Source of the DNA: Kineococcus mangrovi
GTDB taxonomy: Bacteria > Actinomycetota > Actinomycetes > Actinomycetales > Kineococcaceae
Assembly (NCBI RefSeq): GCF_041320705.1
Contig: NZ_JBGGTQ010000009.1
Span: 62,001 to 126,000, forward strand
Direction of reading: 5' to 3'
DNA length: 64,000 nucleotides
Shown here: positions 50,362-59,097 of the stretch, piece after piece
Layout: the number at the start of each line of letters is the position of its first letter
Position numbering within the stretch: the first letter of the stretch is position 1
Notes under the pieces: model-generated
What the model saw: the letters and a program-made list of their open reading frames with translations, nothing else
Database searches by the model: none
What the model was told of the DNA's origin: nothing
Position numbers and translations under genes: made by a program

Positions 50362-50583
50362 ATGGACACCACGACGGTTCGCGTGAAGCGCAGTACGCGG
50401 GACCTGCTCGCCCGCTACGGCGACGACCAGGACAAGACGGCCGACGAGGTGATCCTTGCGGGGCTCGTCGCCTTGGAGCGGGAGGGCGTTCGCAAGCGCG
50501 CGGAGTACGACGCTGCTCGACTTTCTCGTGATCCCGCCTACCTGGCCGACGTCGCCGACGTGCAGGCAGCGCTCGGTGCCTAG
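50362..50583 (+). CDS. Antitoxin of a MazEF-type module
   Basis: 73 residues from ATG. The N terminus TTTVRVKRSTRDLLARYG resembles a ribbon-helix-helix DNA-binding strand and helix. The C-terminal part (EYDAARLSRDPAYLADVADV) is the flexible toxin-binding segment. Its stop lies 6 nt inside the toxin frame, so the two are co-translated. It should neutralise the toxin and repress the operon. Confidence 0.8.
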   Translation: MDTTTVRVKRSTRDLLARYGDDQDKTADEVILAGLVALEREGVRKRAEYDAARLSRDPAYLADVADVQAALGA

Positions 50584-50893
50584 AGGAGACATCCACTACC
50601 TCAAGGCGGATCGGGCTGCGAAGGGACACGAGCAACACGGGCCGCGGCGAGCGATCATCGTTCAGGCCGCGCGTCTGCCGCTTTCGACTGTGGTGATCGT
50701 GCCGACGACGACGGCCGGTTTTGAAAGCGCTTGGAGGGTGCCCATCGAGTTCGACGACGGTGTCAGCTATGCGATGTGTGAGCAGGTTCGTTCGATCGAC
50801 CCTGACCAGCGACTCGGCACCTTCGTGGGCATGACCAGCTTCGAGGAGCTGGCGGCAATCGATGAGGCGTTGCGTCTGGTCCTCGATCTGTGA
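50576..50893 (+). CDS. MazF/PemK-family endoribonuclease toxin
   Basis: 105 residues from a GTG that overlaps the antitoxin gene by 8 nt. It starts PRGDIHYLKADRAAKG, with GPRRAIIVQAARLPLSTVVI and VPTTTAGFESAWRVPIEF as the usual PemK-like core: the R-P/R and T-T segments of the RNA-binding pocket. The final helix is EELAAIDEALRLVLDL. MazF toxins cut mRNA or tRNA at short motifs. Usual length is 105-115 residues, so the gene is complete. Confidence 0.88.
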   Translation: MPRGDIHYLKADRAAKGHEQHGPRRAIIVQAARLPLSTVVIVPTTTAGFESAWRVPIEFDDGVSYAMCEQVRSIDPDQRLGTFVGMTSFEELAAIDEALRLVLDL

Positions 50894-50958
50894 GGCCGTG
50901 AAGCAGACGTATTGAGCCGGCGTTGCAGGTGAAGGGCGCTTAGGTACCGCTCGATCAT

Positions 50959-51845
50959 TGAGCCTTTCTCACTAGCGGCCTGACGATCACGCTGAGTCAC
51001 GTCGTGCGGTCGTGCTCCATGTGCAGCACAACCAGCACGGCGGCGGTGATCACCCCGATGCGCCAGGGGCACAGGGTCACCTTGTGCAAGACGCGGTAGT
51101 TCTTCAACTACGCGTTGCCCTGCTCGGCACGGGCCCGGACATGAGCGTGAACGCGGTTGAAACTGCGCTGCGCGACGTCGATGTCGCGGCCCTCGGTGAC
51201 CTTGTACGGGCAGGTCAAACGGGTCCGCTCGCCCTCGTAGCCCAGGTCGGCCAGCACCAGGTGCCCGGCGTCGGCGAACTCGACCAGGGCCGGCAGCAGG
51301 TCGGGGTGGGTGCGGGCGCAGGTGACATCGTGCTCACGGCCCGGGCGCACCGGTGAGACCCAGATCGGCCAGCCATCGGGAGCGGTGAGGACCTGGACGT
51401 TGCCGCCGTGGCGGTGGTGCTTGCCTGACCACCAGAGGTCAACCCGCCGCCGGCCTGGACCTTTGCCGATCGTGGGGCCTTGCACGCCAACGCGGTCAGT
51501 GGCGATGAGGGTGCCGTCGAGGTTGAGGTGGGTGTGTCCAGCGGCGTGGGCGGCCAACAGCGCCGGACGCAGCCGGGGTGCATGGGCAGCTAGGACGTCC
51601 AGGGCTTCGTGGAGGTAGCGGTATGCGGTAGAGACGCCGATGGCGTGGTCGCGGGCCAGCTGCGCTACTCGGGGTGCATCGAGCAGGAACCGGCAGATGA
51701 GGACGGCGTGGGCGAAGACGCCCAGGACCCGCCGGCCGGTGCGGGTGCCCACCTGCAGCCGGTGGCGCAGGAGCAGTGCGGCGATGTGCTGGACGGTGGC
51801 CCGGGAGGTGGGCAGCACAGCGGTGTAAGTGACAGGATCGGACAC
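50959..51845 (-). mobile_element. IS5-like insertion sequence, copy 1
   Basis: The outer end is TGAGCCTTTCTCACTAG at 50959, identical in inverted orientation to the outer end of copy 2 (60914). From about 50959 to 51585 the DNA matches copy 2 almost perfectly. The inner end, upstream of the transposase start at 51845, could not be defined and no matching terminal repeat was found there. Confidence 0.75.
50997..51845 (-). pseudogene. IS5-family (DDE_Tnp_4) transposase with in-frame TAG
   Basis: Read from GTG at 51845. The N-terminal helix-turn-helix region has RVAQLARDHAIGVSTAYRYL. The DDE core has HLNLDGTLIATDRVG (first Asp), HLVLADLGYEGERTRLTCP (second Asp) and a Glu in the RAEQGNA region. 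A TAG at 51108-51110 interrupts between GNA and LKNYRVLHKVTLCPWRIG, which then runs on in frame to a TGA at 50997. The stop most simply arose from TGG. The same TAG is in copy 2, so the copies spread from an already broken or suppressed parent, or one was copied as part of a larger rearrangement. Confidence 0.85.
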
Positions 51846-52086
51846 GGTGGGACTCCGGTGGTGCAGGTTGCCGCGGGAAGTCCTCCGTCTACCCGAACTG
51901 CACCCGCGCCCACCACCTGGCCCTCGCAGCAACATCACGGGCCGACCCGAAGCACCGTCGAATCGCTGCTGCGGGTGCGCGTCGAGGCTCCAGCGTTGGT
52001 GACGGTCTACCCGTCACCGCACGTGTGCCCTAGGCTGGTGCCGTCCTACCGAGGGCACCCATGCGATCGACCTCCCCGGAGGACGC

Positions 52087-53457
52087 ATGACGTTCAGCAT
52101 CTGCTCCCGCACCCGCGCCGGCGTGGTCACGGTCGAGGTCCGCGGAGACCTGGACCTCACCACCGCGCACAGCGCCCACCTCTGCCTCACCGGCGCCGTC
52201 CACGACGGCCACACGGTGGTCGTGGACCTGTCCAGGGTCCCCTTCGTGGACTGCGCCGCCGTCAGCGTGCTCCTGGCCGCCGCCCGCGACGCCTCCCGGC
52301 GAGGCGGCTACCTCGTCCTCGCCGAAGCCCGCCCCGTCGTCCGGCTGCTGCTGGACGCCCTGGAGCTGACGCCGCTGCTGGGCGGGGGCGGCACCGTCGC
52401 CCAGGAGCAGGCCGCGGCCCTCGCCGCCTCGGCCGAGACGCGCGCCGGAACCGGGGCCGGTGCTCGCGGTGGGTCGAGCAGCGAGGCCCCACCCGGGCAG
52501 CCGGCGTTCGCGCTGACGACCCGCGGGGGGGTGAGCAGCCGGCCGGCCGCGATCGGCGGGGTGGCCCCGCCGCGTGCGGAACGGTTACCGTGGCGCACGC
52601 CTGGGGGCCGGTGTCCAGAACGGTGCGCACGAGCCCCACCGCAGGAGGAGGACGTCGTGCCCTCTGACACCGCTCACGACCTCACCGGGACGGCCGGCCG
52701 CCTTCGCGGGACCCCCGGCTCGGACACGACCGGTGACCGCCGCTCCAGCCACCACCGTCAGGGGGCACCGGTCAGTGAACTGGCCAGCCGCTTCGGCGAC
52801 CTGGCCCGCCAGCTGCGGCGTCAGGAAACCCCGCAGCAGGTGATGGACCGCATCGCGGAAGCCGCGGTGAGCCTGGTCCCCGGAGCCGACCAGGCCACCA
52901 TCAGTCGCGCCCGGCGCCATCAGCGGGTCACCTCGGCCGCGGCGACCAGCGAGCAGGCCGCTGGTTTCGACACCGTGCAGACGGAGGTCGGACAGGGGCC
53001 CTGCCTGGACGCCCTGTTCGAAGCACGCACCATCCGCGTCGAGGACCTGGCCGGCGAGGTCCGCTGGCCCGATCTGGCCCGGCACGCCGACGAGGTGCAG
53101 GTGCGCAGCGCGCTGTGCTTCCAGCTGTACGTCGACGGTGACAACCTCGGGGCGCTGAACCTGCTCTCCCCGCGGGCGTCCTCCTTCGACGACGAGTCCG
53201 AGGACATCGGCGCCGTCCTGGCCTCCCACGCCGCCGTCGCGGTCGCCGACGCCCAGGACCTGGCCAACGTGCGCATCGCGCTGGACAGCAGGGACCTCAT
53301 CGGGCAGGCCAAGGGCATCCTGATGGCCCGTCACCGTCTCACCGCCGACCAGGCGTTCGCCGTGCTGACCCGTTTCAGCCAGGACACCAACCGCAAACTG
53401 CGCGACGTGGCGTGGGACGTCGCCGCGACCGGGACCCTCGACGACGTGCCGCGGTGA
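52087..53457 (+). CDS. STAS-GAF-ANTAR fusion regulator
   Basis: 456 residues from ATG with GGAGG upstream. Residues 1-105 are a STAS anti-sigma-antagonist-like domain (TVEVRGDLDLTTAHSAHL and VVVDLSRVPFVDCAAVSVLL). About 85 residues of low-complexity linker follow. From about residue 230 a GAF domain appears (VSELASRFGDLARQLRRQ to VADAQDLANVRIALD). An ANTAR RNA-binding domain ends the protein (DLIGQAKGILMARHRLTADQ, then AFAVLTRFSQDTNRKLRDVA). A strong AGGAGGAGG followed by GTG at 52657, in frame, could start a separate GAF-ANTAR protein, so one frame may give two products. ANTAR proteins antiterminate transcription. Confidence 0.85.
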   Translation: MTFSICSRTRAGVVTVEVRGDLDLTTAHSAHLCLTGAVHDGHTVVVDLSRVPFVDCAAVSVLLAAARDASRRGGYLVLAEARPVVRLLLDALELTPLLGGGGTVAQEQAAALAASAETRAGTGAGARGGSSSEAPPGQPAFALTTRGGVSSRPAAIGGVAPPRAERLPWRTPGGRCPERCARAPPQEEDVVPSDTAHDLTGTAGRLRGTPGSDTTGDRRSSHHRQGAPVSELASRFGDLARQLRRQETPQQVMDRIAEAAVSLVPGADQATISRARRHQRVTSAAATSEQAAGFDTVQTEVGQGPCLDALFEARTIRVEDLAGEVRWPDLARHADEVQVRSALCFQLYVDGDNLGALNLLSPRASSFDDESEDIGAVLASHAAVAVADAQDLANVRIALDSRDLIGQAKGILMARHRLTADQAFAVLTRFSQDTNRKLRDVAWDVAATGTLDDVPR

Positions 53458-53812
53458 CCGGGAGACCCTCGGTCACCCCTCATCGAACTGCTGAGGGGCA
53501 GAATCGAAGACAAGCGTCCCACTCACGGGCCGCCAACCCCGAAAACTGCCGAGGAGGTGTCGACGGGGGCCGACCGGTGTCGTGCCGGCGGGTCCGAGGG
53601 GAGGGCGCCCGGCACTCGTGTGATACCCAGAGGCCCACGGTGGTCGCCAGAACCGGCGACGGCCACGTCGAGTTCTCGACCCGTTCAGGGAAAATTCGAC
53701 GAGTCCCCGAGGCGGGGCCGTCGCAGGAGCTGCCCGTATCCCTGGCGCCGTCCTTGGAGCGGTCGCGTTCTCACGTCCGGCATCGGACGACCTCACCGGG
53801 CTGGAGGCGGGT
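53458..53812. other. Intergenic stretch with no recognised feature
   Basis: 355 bp between the ANTAR gene and the convergent STAS gene. No gene with convincing composition, no hairpin and no repeat was identified. Confidence 0.4.
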
Positions 53813-54157
53813 TCAGCGAATCAGGGTCGTCGTCACCTTCCCTTCGAGGGGCTGAAGTGAGACCGGTAGCACCTGTTCCCCCTGTGGTGGGTCCGTCGGG
53901 TTGTCCGTCGTGGACAACCGGCCTCCCGAACGCTGGTCGCGATCCCTCAGATCGGCGATCACGCTGAGCGCACAGTCGTCGAACGAGATCACACCGCTAA
54001 GGTCGACCAAGAGGTGTGGGCTCCACTGCAACCCGGCCTCGGCGCAGGCGAGCACCAAGGGACTGGTTTCGGCGTCGAGCCCGCCACTGACCTGAAGGAC
54101 GGCGACGCCAGGACGGCGGTCGCACGAAACGGCGAAGTCCATGAGCAGTTCCTGCAT
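53813..54157 (-). CDS. STAS-domain protein (anti-sigma antagonist-like)
   Basis: 114 residues from ATG; a start at MDFAVS (54139) is also possible. The fold is shown by VAVLQVSGGLDAETSPLVLA and HLLVDLSGVISFDDCALSVI. The position of the phosphorylatable Ser is occupied by D-D-C-A instead of the D-S-T/S of SpoIIAA, so regulation by phosphorylation may be absent. It probably binds an anti-sigma kinase-like partner not encoded nearby. Confidence 0.8.
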   Translation of the reverse strand: MQELLMDFAVSCDRRPGVAVLQVSGGLDAETSPLVLACAEAGLQWSPHLLVDLSGVISFDDCALSVIADLRDRDQRSGGRLSTTDNPTDPPQGEQVLPVSLQPLEGKVTTTLIR

Positions 54158-54547
54158 TCAAAGGAGGCGGTACGCCCACAGTTCGACGTTCGGCGCCTAT
54201 GCTGTGGACACGGTAACCCGGAGCCCGCCTCTGGTGCCAGTAACCCGCCGAGCCGTCAGCCGGCGGGGTGAGGACACCCGCCGTCGCAGAACGGGACCAC
54301 CTACCCCTGCTCCACCTCCGGGATGATGGGTTTCCCAAATGTGCCCCTGCGGTCCCGACCCGGCCTGAAGGTTTGGCCCCGATCTCATCGACGTGGCAGA
54401 GGTCTCCTGATTTTCACACCGCGACCGCCGACCGCGGTTTCGGCGGAGACCAAGCCGGGCAGCACTGGAGTAGCGCTGAAAGTGCGCAGCACAGCCCACG
54501 ACGATCGGGCCACGAGGATCGGGTCCCGACTCGAACAGGAGAGACAC
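54158..54547. other. Intergenic stretch upstream of the lipoprotein gene
   Basis: 390 bp with an AGGAG ribosome site just before 54548 but no other gene. The base composition is mixed and lower in GC than the chromosome core. No defined promoter or repeat could be assigned. Confidence 0.4.
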
Positions 54548-54955
54548 ATGCTGAACGATCGACACCGTTTTGGCCCCCTCACCCTCGCCGCAGTCCTGAC
54601 GCTGGGGTTGGCGGCCGGGTGCTCCGAGGACACCGTCGTCGAGGACGCGCAGGAGGACGGTCCCGTGGCCGCCGGCGCCATCCTCGGCGAACCCGTCACC
54701 GTGCAGGCGGACGTCCAGGACGTCTACGGCAGCAACGCCTTCACCATCGGTGGCGGCGACACCCTGGTCCTGGGCGACACCGGACCGGACGTCGACGAGG
54801 ACGCGCGGGTCAGCGTCACCGGCACGGTGCGCCAGCTGGTGACGGCCGACTTCGAGGAGGACTACGACTGGTTCACCTTCGGCGAGGAGGACTGGGTCAC
54901 CGATCGCGACCGCGACCTCGTCATCATCGCCGACGAGGTGCAGGAACTGCCGTGA
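54548..54955 (+). CDS. Secreted lipoprotein, paralogue of 58565-59074
   Basis: 135 residues from ATG with ACAGGAG upstream. Signal peptide and lipobox LAAGC at about residue 25. The mature part has GEPVTVQADVQDVYGSNAFT and ARVSVTGTVRQLV, an OB-fold-like beta pattern. The C-terminal part is acidic. The block VQADV-x5-NAFT-x-n-VTGTV matches the second lipoprotein of the segment (VTADV, SAFTV, ITGTVYEAL). Function unknown; a stress-related surface protein is possible. Confidence 0.8.
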   Translation: MLNDRHRFGPLTLAAVLTLGLAAGCSEDTVVEDAQEDGPVAAGAILGEPVTVQADVQDVYGSNAFTIGGGDTLVLGDTGPDVDEDARVSVTGTVRQLVTADFEEDYDWFTFGEEDWVTDRDRDLVIIADEVQELP

Positions 54956-55044
54956 CCGGTTCTGGCGGGAACGCCGACGACCACCGCTGAACGGTGCGCG
55001 GGTGGCCCCGACCGGGCCACCCGCGCACCGTCGTGCAGGGGAGT

Positions 55045-55737
55045 TCAGGGCATCGTGTTGACGATCAGACCGATGTGGGTGAAGTAGTTCAACGCCCCGA
55101 ACAGCAGGAACGCCAGACCCGCCGCGCCCCAGGCCGCACCGGTGGTGCGGGCCGTGGCGCCGACCCGTCCGGACCGCAGGGCGAGGGGGAAGAGGACGGC
55201 TCCCAGCCCGACGAGGGCGTACAGGCCGGAGATGAACAGCGCCTCCACCCACGGGTGGTCGGCGAACTCCCCGGAGATCGGCTCCTGCGGAGGGGCCGCG
55301 AACAACTGGTAGCGCACACCGGCGGCGGCGATGGCGAAACAGGCCAGGCCCATCCCGAGAACGAACAGCGACAGGGGTCCGTAGGCGCGGGACACTGCCC
55401 GCCGCGGGTCCTCGGTCGCCTGCAAGCGCTCTCCGTCCCTCCACAGGTGCAGTGAGGCGCCCAGCAGCAGGACGCCGAAGGCCAGGCTGGGCTCCCCGAA
55501 GACGATGTTGTCGAAAGGGAACAACGGGGCCAACGGCCAGGTGAGCGTCATGTGCAGTCCTGTTGTGGCCAGCAGCGCACCGAGGACGGCGAAGGCGAGG
55601 GCGTACCCGCGCAGGTGCGGCTCGCGCGGACTGCGCAGCAGGTCCCACCCGAGGCGGACCACGAGCAGCAGTCCGGTACCGACGGCGACGGCCATGATTG
55701 TGTTGTAGGTCGGCAGGTTCTCCCAGTCGATGGTCAC
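55045..55737 (-). CDS. DUF981-family membrane protein
   Basis: 230 residues from GTG; upstream codons in frame look non-coding. Six to seven membrane helices. MTLTWPLAPLFPFDNIVFGE is the family signature with a conserved N-I-x-F-G-E, followed by LAFGVLLLGASLHL. Members occur in actinobacteria and archaea without assigned function. It is divergent from the CrtI-like gene across 135 bp. Confidence 0.85.
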   Translation of the reverse strand: MTIDWENLPTYNTIMAVAVGTGLLLVVRLGWDLLRSPREPHLRGYALAFAVLGALLATTGLHMTLTWPLAPLFPFDNIVFGEPSLAFGVLLLGASLHLWRDGERLQATEDPRRAVSRAYGPLSLFVLGMGLACFAIAAAGVRYQLFAAPPQEPISGEFADHPWVEALFISGLYALVGLGAVLFPLALRSGRVGATARTTGAAWGAAGLAFLLFGALNYFTHIGLIVNTMP

Positions 55738-55872
55738 GCAGCTCCTCCTACCCCGAACGGGAACTGTCATGTCCCCGATCCGAGGTTCTCGGGTGCGATT
55801 CTCGCCGGACACGTGTACGTTCTCCGCATCCGGTGGAACCCTCGCCGTCCGGCCACCCCCAGGGGAGGTTCG

Positions 55873-57546
55873 ATGACGACCGTCGACGCCGTGGTGATCG
55901 GCGCCGGGCACAACGCGTTGATCACAGCCGCTCAGCTGGCCCGTGCGGGCTGGGACGTCCTCGTCGCTGAACGCAACGACGAGGTCGGGGGCGCGATGCG
56001 CAGCGGGCAGGTCACCCAACCCGGCTTGGTCCACGACCTGTACGCCACGAACATCAACCTGTTCCTGGCCAGTCCCGCCTACGCCGAACTCGGTGAGGAC
56101 CTGGCCCGTCACGGGTTCTCACCCGTGGTGAGCGAACGTTCGTACAGCAACGTCTTCCCCGACGGGACGTGCCTGCGGGTGTACTCCGACGCCGAACGCA
56201 CCGAACGGCTCCTGGGTGAGCACAGCCAGGAGGACCTGGCGGGCTGGCGGGGCCTGCACGCGCGGTACCGCTCGTTCATGCAGGGGTTGATGCCGTTGTA
56301 CTCCACGACCCTGCCGAGCTTGCGCGCAGCCGCAGGTGCTGCCCGCGCCGTCCGGTCCTTAGGGTTCTTCGACACGCTGGAGATCGCGCGCACCCTCACG
56401 GCTTCCACCCGGGAACTGGGCGACACGTGGTTCTCCACCCCCGAGGCCAAGGCGCTGATCGCGACCTGGGGCATGCACCTGGACTACGGCCCCGACGTCT
56501 CCGGCGGGGCGATGTTCCCGTTCTTGGAGACCTTCACCGACATGGAGGAGGGGATCGCCGTCACCGAGGGTGGCATCTCTCGCTTGAGCGAGGCGTTGGC
56601 GGCCGTCGTCCGCGAGGCCGGGGGTCAGGTGCGCACCGGAACCGCGGTGGAACGGGTCCTCACCGACGGCCGGCGCGCCACGGGGGTGCGCCTGGCCGGC
56701 GGGGAGGAAGTTCACGCTCGGCGCGCGGTGGTGGCCGGCACCATGCCGGCGCACCTGTTCGACGACCTGCTCGGTGGCGACCCGGCGGTCAGCGAGCAGA
56801 CCCGCACCCGGACCGCGCGATACCGGCACGGGCCGGGGACCATGGTGGTGCACCTGGCGCTGGACCGGCCGCTGGACTGGGCGGCCGAGGAGGAACTGTC
56901 GCAGTTCGCCTACGTGCACGTCGCGCCCCACGTCGACGACCTGGCCCGCACCTACCAGCAGTCGATGGCCGGGCTCATCCCGGACGACCCGTTGCTCATC
57001 GTGGGTCAGACCAGCCAGGTGGACCCCAGTCGCAGCCCGGACCACCGGCAGGTGGTGTGGGTGCAGGTCCGGACCCTGCCCTCCACCATCCGCGGTGACG
57101 CCGCCGGGACCATCGGGGCGACCGACTGGGACGAGGCGAAGGAGGCCGTCGCCGACCGGGTCCTGGACAAGCTGGAGCGCTACGCCCCGGGGGTGCGGGA
57201 CAGCGTCCTGGCCCGCACCGTGTTCTCCCCGCTGGACCTGGAACGGTCCAACCCCAACCTCGTGGGGGGCGACAGCGTCGGCGGCAGCCACCACCTGTGG
57301 CAGAACTTCCTGTTCCGCCCCTGGCCGGGAGCCTCCACGTACCAGATGCCGGTGGAGAACCTCTGGCTGACCGGCGCGGCCACCTGGCCCGGTGGTGGCA
57401 CCAACGGGGTCTCCGGATCCCTGTGCGCCCGCCGCATCCTGAACCCGCACCCCTACCGCACCCGCGTGACCGCCACGGCCGCCGGGACAGCCGCCGCCGT
57501 GGGCGCAGCGGTGCTCGCGGGCCGGTCCCTGGCCCACCACCGGTGA
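55873..57546 (+). CDS. CrtI-like FAD-dependent dehydrogenase
   Basis: 557 residues from ATG, preceded by GGGAGG. Rossmann motif VVIGAGHNALITAAQLARAG, then ERNDEVGGAMRSG typical of phytoene-dehydrogenase-like flavoproteins. The C-terminal LWLTGAATWPGGGTNGVSGS is the second FAD block. A terminal hydrophobic helix (TAAAVGAAVLAGRSLA) may anchor it. Substrate may be a carotenoid-like, retinoid-like or other lipid. No other carotenoid gene is adjacent. The stop is followed by a possible GTG of the SDR gene (GTGA), so the two form an operon. Confidence 0.88.
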   Translation: MTTVDAVVIGAGHNALITAAQLARAGWDVLVAERNDEVGGAMRSGQVTQPGLVHDLYATNINLFLASPAYAELGEDLARHGFSPVVSERSYSNVFPDGTCLRVYSDAERTERLLGEHSQEDLAGWRGLHARYRSFMQGLMPLYSTTLPSLRAAAGAARAVRSLGFFDTLEIARTLTASTRELGDTWFSTPEAKALIATWGMHLDYGPDVSGGAMFPFLETFTDMEEGIAVTEGGISRLSEALAAVVREAGGQVRTGTAVERVLTDGRRATGVRLAGGEEVHARRAVVAGTMPAHLFDDLLGGDPAVSEQTRTRTARYRHGPGTMVVHLALDRPLDWAAEEELSQFAYVHVAPHVDDLARTYQQSMAGLIPDDPLLIVGQTSQVDPSRSPDHRQVVWVQVRTLPSTIRGDAAGTIGATDWDEAKEAVADRVLDKLERYAPGVRDSVLARTVFSPLDLERSNPNLVGGDSVGGSHHLWQNFLFRPWPGASTYQMPVENLWLTGAATWPGGGTNGVSGSLCARRILNPHPYRTRVTATAAGTAAAVGAAVLAGRSLAHHR

Positions 57547-57632
57547 ACGTCCTCCCCGACGGCAACCTCAACACCGACGACGGCAACACCGACGATCGCA
57601 CCAACCACAACGACAACGCTCAGGAGGAGAAC

Positions 57633-58472
57633 GTGGGACGCTTCCACGACCAGGTCGTCTTCATCACTGGCGGGGCCCGTGGTCAGGGCCGCGCGCACGC
57701 CCTCGCCTTCGCCCGCGAAGGCGCTGACATCGCCCTGCTCGACGCCGTCGAGGGCAGCTCGATGACCGTCCGGTACGACCTGCCGACCAGCGAGGACCTG
57801 CAGCGCACCCAAGAGGAGATCACCGCCCTCGGGCGCCGGTGCCTGGCCTTCGAAGGTGACGTGCGCGACACCGCGCACGTGCAGGAAGCCGTGCGGCGCA
57901 CCGTCGACGAGCTGGGCCGTCTGGACGTCGCGGTCGCCAACGCCGGCGTCTTCGCGCTGGCCCCGGCCGTCGACACCAACGACGAGGTGTGGGACGACGT
58001 GCTGGACATCAACCTCTCCGGCGTCTTCCGCACCGTCCGCGCAGCGGCCGGGCACATGAGCGCGAACGGTGGGGGCAGCATCGTCACCATCGCCTCCATG
58101 GCCGGGCGGATGGCCTTCCCGAACGCCGTGGCCTACGTCAGCGCCAAGTGGGGCGTGATCGGGATGACCAAGACCTTCGCCGCCGAACTCGGTGAGCAGG
58201 GCGTCACCGTCAACGCCGTGTGCCCCACCAACGTCGAGACCCCCATGCTCACCGACAACCCCGACGCCGCCCGCCTGTTCACCGGTCAGGAGGACCCCAG
58301 CCGGGAGGAGGTCGAGCAGGGTGCGGCCGCTTTCACCGAGCAGGGGATCCCCTGGGTCCAGCCCGAGGACGTCACCGAAGCGGTGCTCTTCCTCGCCGGT
58401 CCCGGCGCCCGTCACATCACCGGCGAGGCCCTCACCGTCTCCGCCGGCCAGATCGCCACCAACGCCGCCTGA
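57633..58472 (+). CDS. Mycofactocin-type short-chain dehydrogenase
   Basis: 279 residues from GTG, with AGGAGGAG 3 nt upstream; an upstream GTG at 57543 overlaps the CrtI-like stop but would add a 30-residue Asn/Asp-rich extension. NAD site TGGARGQGRAHALAFAREGA, then DLPTSEDLQRTQEEITALGR, a segment seen in the mycofactocin-coupled SDR subfamily. The catalytic set is NAG (VANAG), Ser in SMAG and Y-x3-K in AYVSAKWG. Those enzymes keep NAD bound and depend on the mycofactocin carrier; no mycofactocin genes are in the window. A terminator follows. Confidence 0.9.
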   Translation: MGRFHDQVVFITGGARGQGRAHALAFAREGADIALLDAVEGSSMTVRYDLPTSEDLQRTQEEITALGRRCLAFEGDVRDTAHVQEAVRRTVDELGRLDVAVANAGVFALAPAVDTNDEVWDDVLDINLSGVFRTVRAAAGHMSANGGGSIVTIASMAGRMAFPNAVAYVSAKWGVIGMTKTFAAELGEQGVTVNAVCPTNVETPMLTDNPDAARLFTGQEDPSREEVEQGAAAFTEQGIPWVQPEDVTEAVLFLAGPGARHITGEALTVSAGQIATNAA

Positions 58473-58481
58473 TCAGCACGG

Positions 58482-58515
58482 CACCCGGTCGGTGCCTCAA
58501 GGCGCCGACCGGGTG
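58482..58515 (+). terminator. Rho-independent-like hairpin after the SDR gene
   Basis: CACCCGGTCGGTGCC and GGCGCCGACCGGGTG pair over 15 bp with a single T/G mismatch around a TCAA loop. It lies 10 bp after the SDR stop. Confidence 0.75.
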
Positions 58516-58543
58516 TCAGGCCCATCGACCGGGTGTCAGGCCC
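58506..58543 (+). repeat. Two tandem copies of a 20-bp unit
   Basis: CGACCGGGTGTCAGGCCC occurs at 58506-58523 and 58526-58543, a 20-bp period. The first copy overlaps the right arm of the terminator hairpin. It lies in the leader of the downstream lipoprotein gene. Confidence 0.85.
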
Positions 58544-58564
58544 CGACGAAGAGGAGTTCCACCG

Positions 58565-59074
58565 TTGTTCCAGCACGGCCCCCGCACCACCGCCCTGCGC
58601 TGTGTCTCGGCAGCCGTGGCGCTGTCGGCCCTCGCCCTCACCGGCTGCGGTGACAGCGACGGCCCCGCGGACGTCAGCGTCGAGGAAATCCAAGAAGGAC
58701 CAGAGCAGGCGCGGTCGACCGTCTACGACGGCGCCTACGGCCGACCGTTCGCCGAGGGAATCACCGCGTACTACGGCCGCGACGTCGTCGTCACCGCAGA
58801 CGTCGGGACCGTGGTCGACGGCTCCGCCTTCACCGTGGTCGATCCCACCGACGACACCGTCGACCCGCTGCTGGTCGTCGGTGCCCAGGCGACGCGGGGA
58901 CTGGAACCGGAAACGTCCGTGCGCATCACCGGCACCGTCTACGAGGCCCTCGACCTGACCCGCGTGGAGGAGGACCTGGGGACCGACCTGGACGAGAAGC
59001 TCTTCGGCGCCTACGACAGCCAGCCCTACCTGCAGGCCACCTCCGTGGACCCCACGGCCGCAACTGGCGACTAA
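58565..59074 (+). CDS. Secreted lipoprotein, paralogue of 54548-54955
   Basis: 169 residues. A TTG at 58565 is chosen because GAGGAG lies 8 nt upstream and it opens a clear lipoprotein signal with lipobox LALTGC. The mature region has an acidic segment and VVVTADVGTVVDGSAFTVVD, then SVRITGTVYEALDL, shared with the other lipoprotein in this segment. The C-terminal tail is longer (LGTDLDEKLFGAYDSQ). Function unknown. The IS copy 2 begins about 25 bp after its stop. Confidence 0.8.
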   Translation: MFQHGPRTTALRCVSAAVALSALALTGCGDSDGPADVSVEEIQEGPEQARSTVYDGAYGRPFAEGITAYYGRDVVVTADVGTVVDGSAFTVVDPTDDTVDPLLVVGAQATRGLEPETSVRITGTVYEALDLTRVEEDLGTDLDEKLFGAYDSQPYLQATSVDPTAATGD

Positions 59075-59097
59075 ACCCGCCCGGTGGGGTCCGGTAG

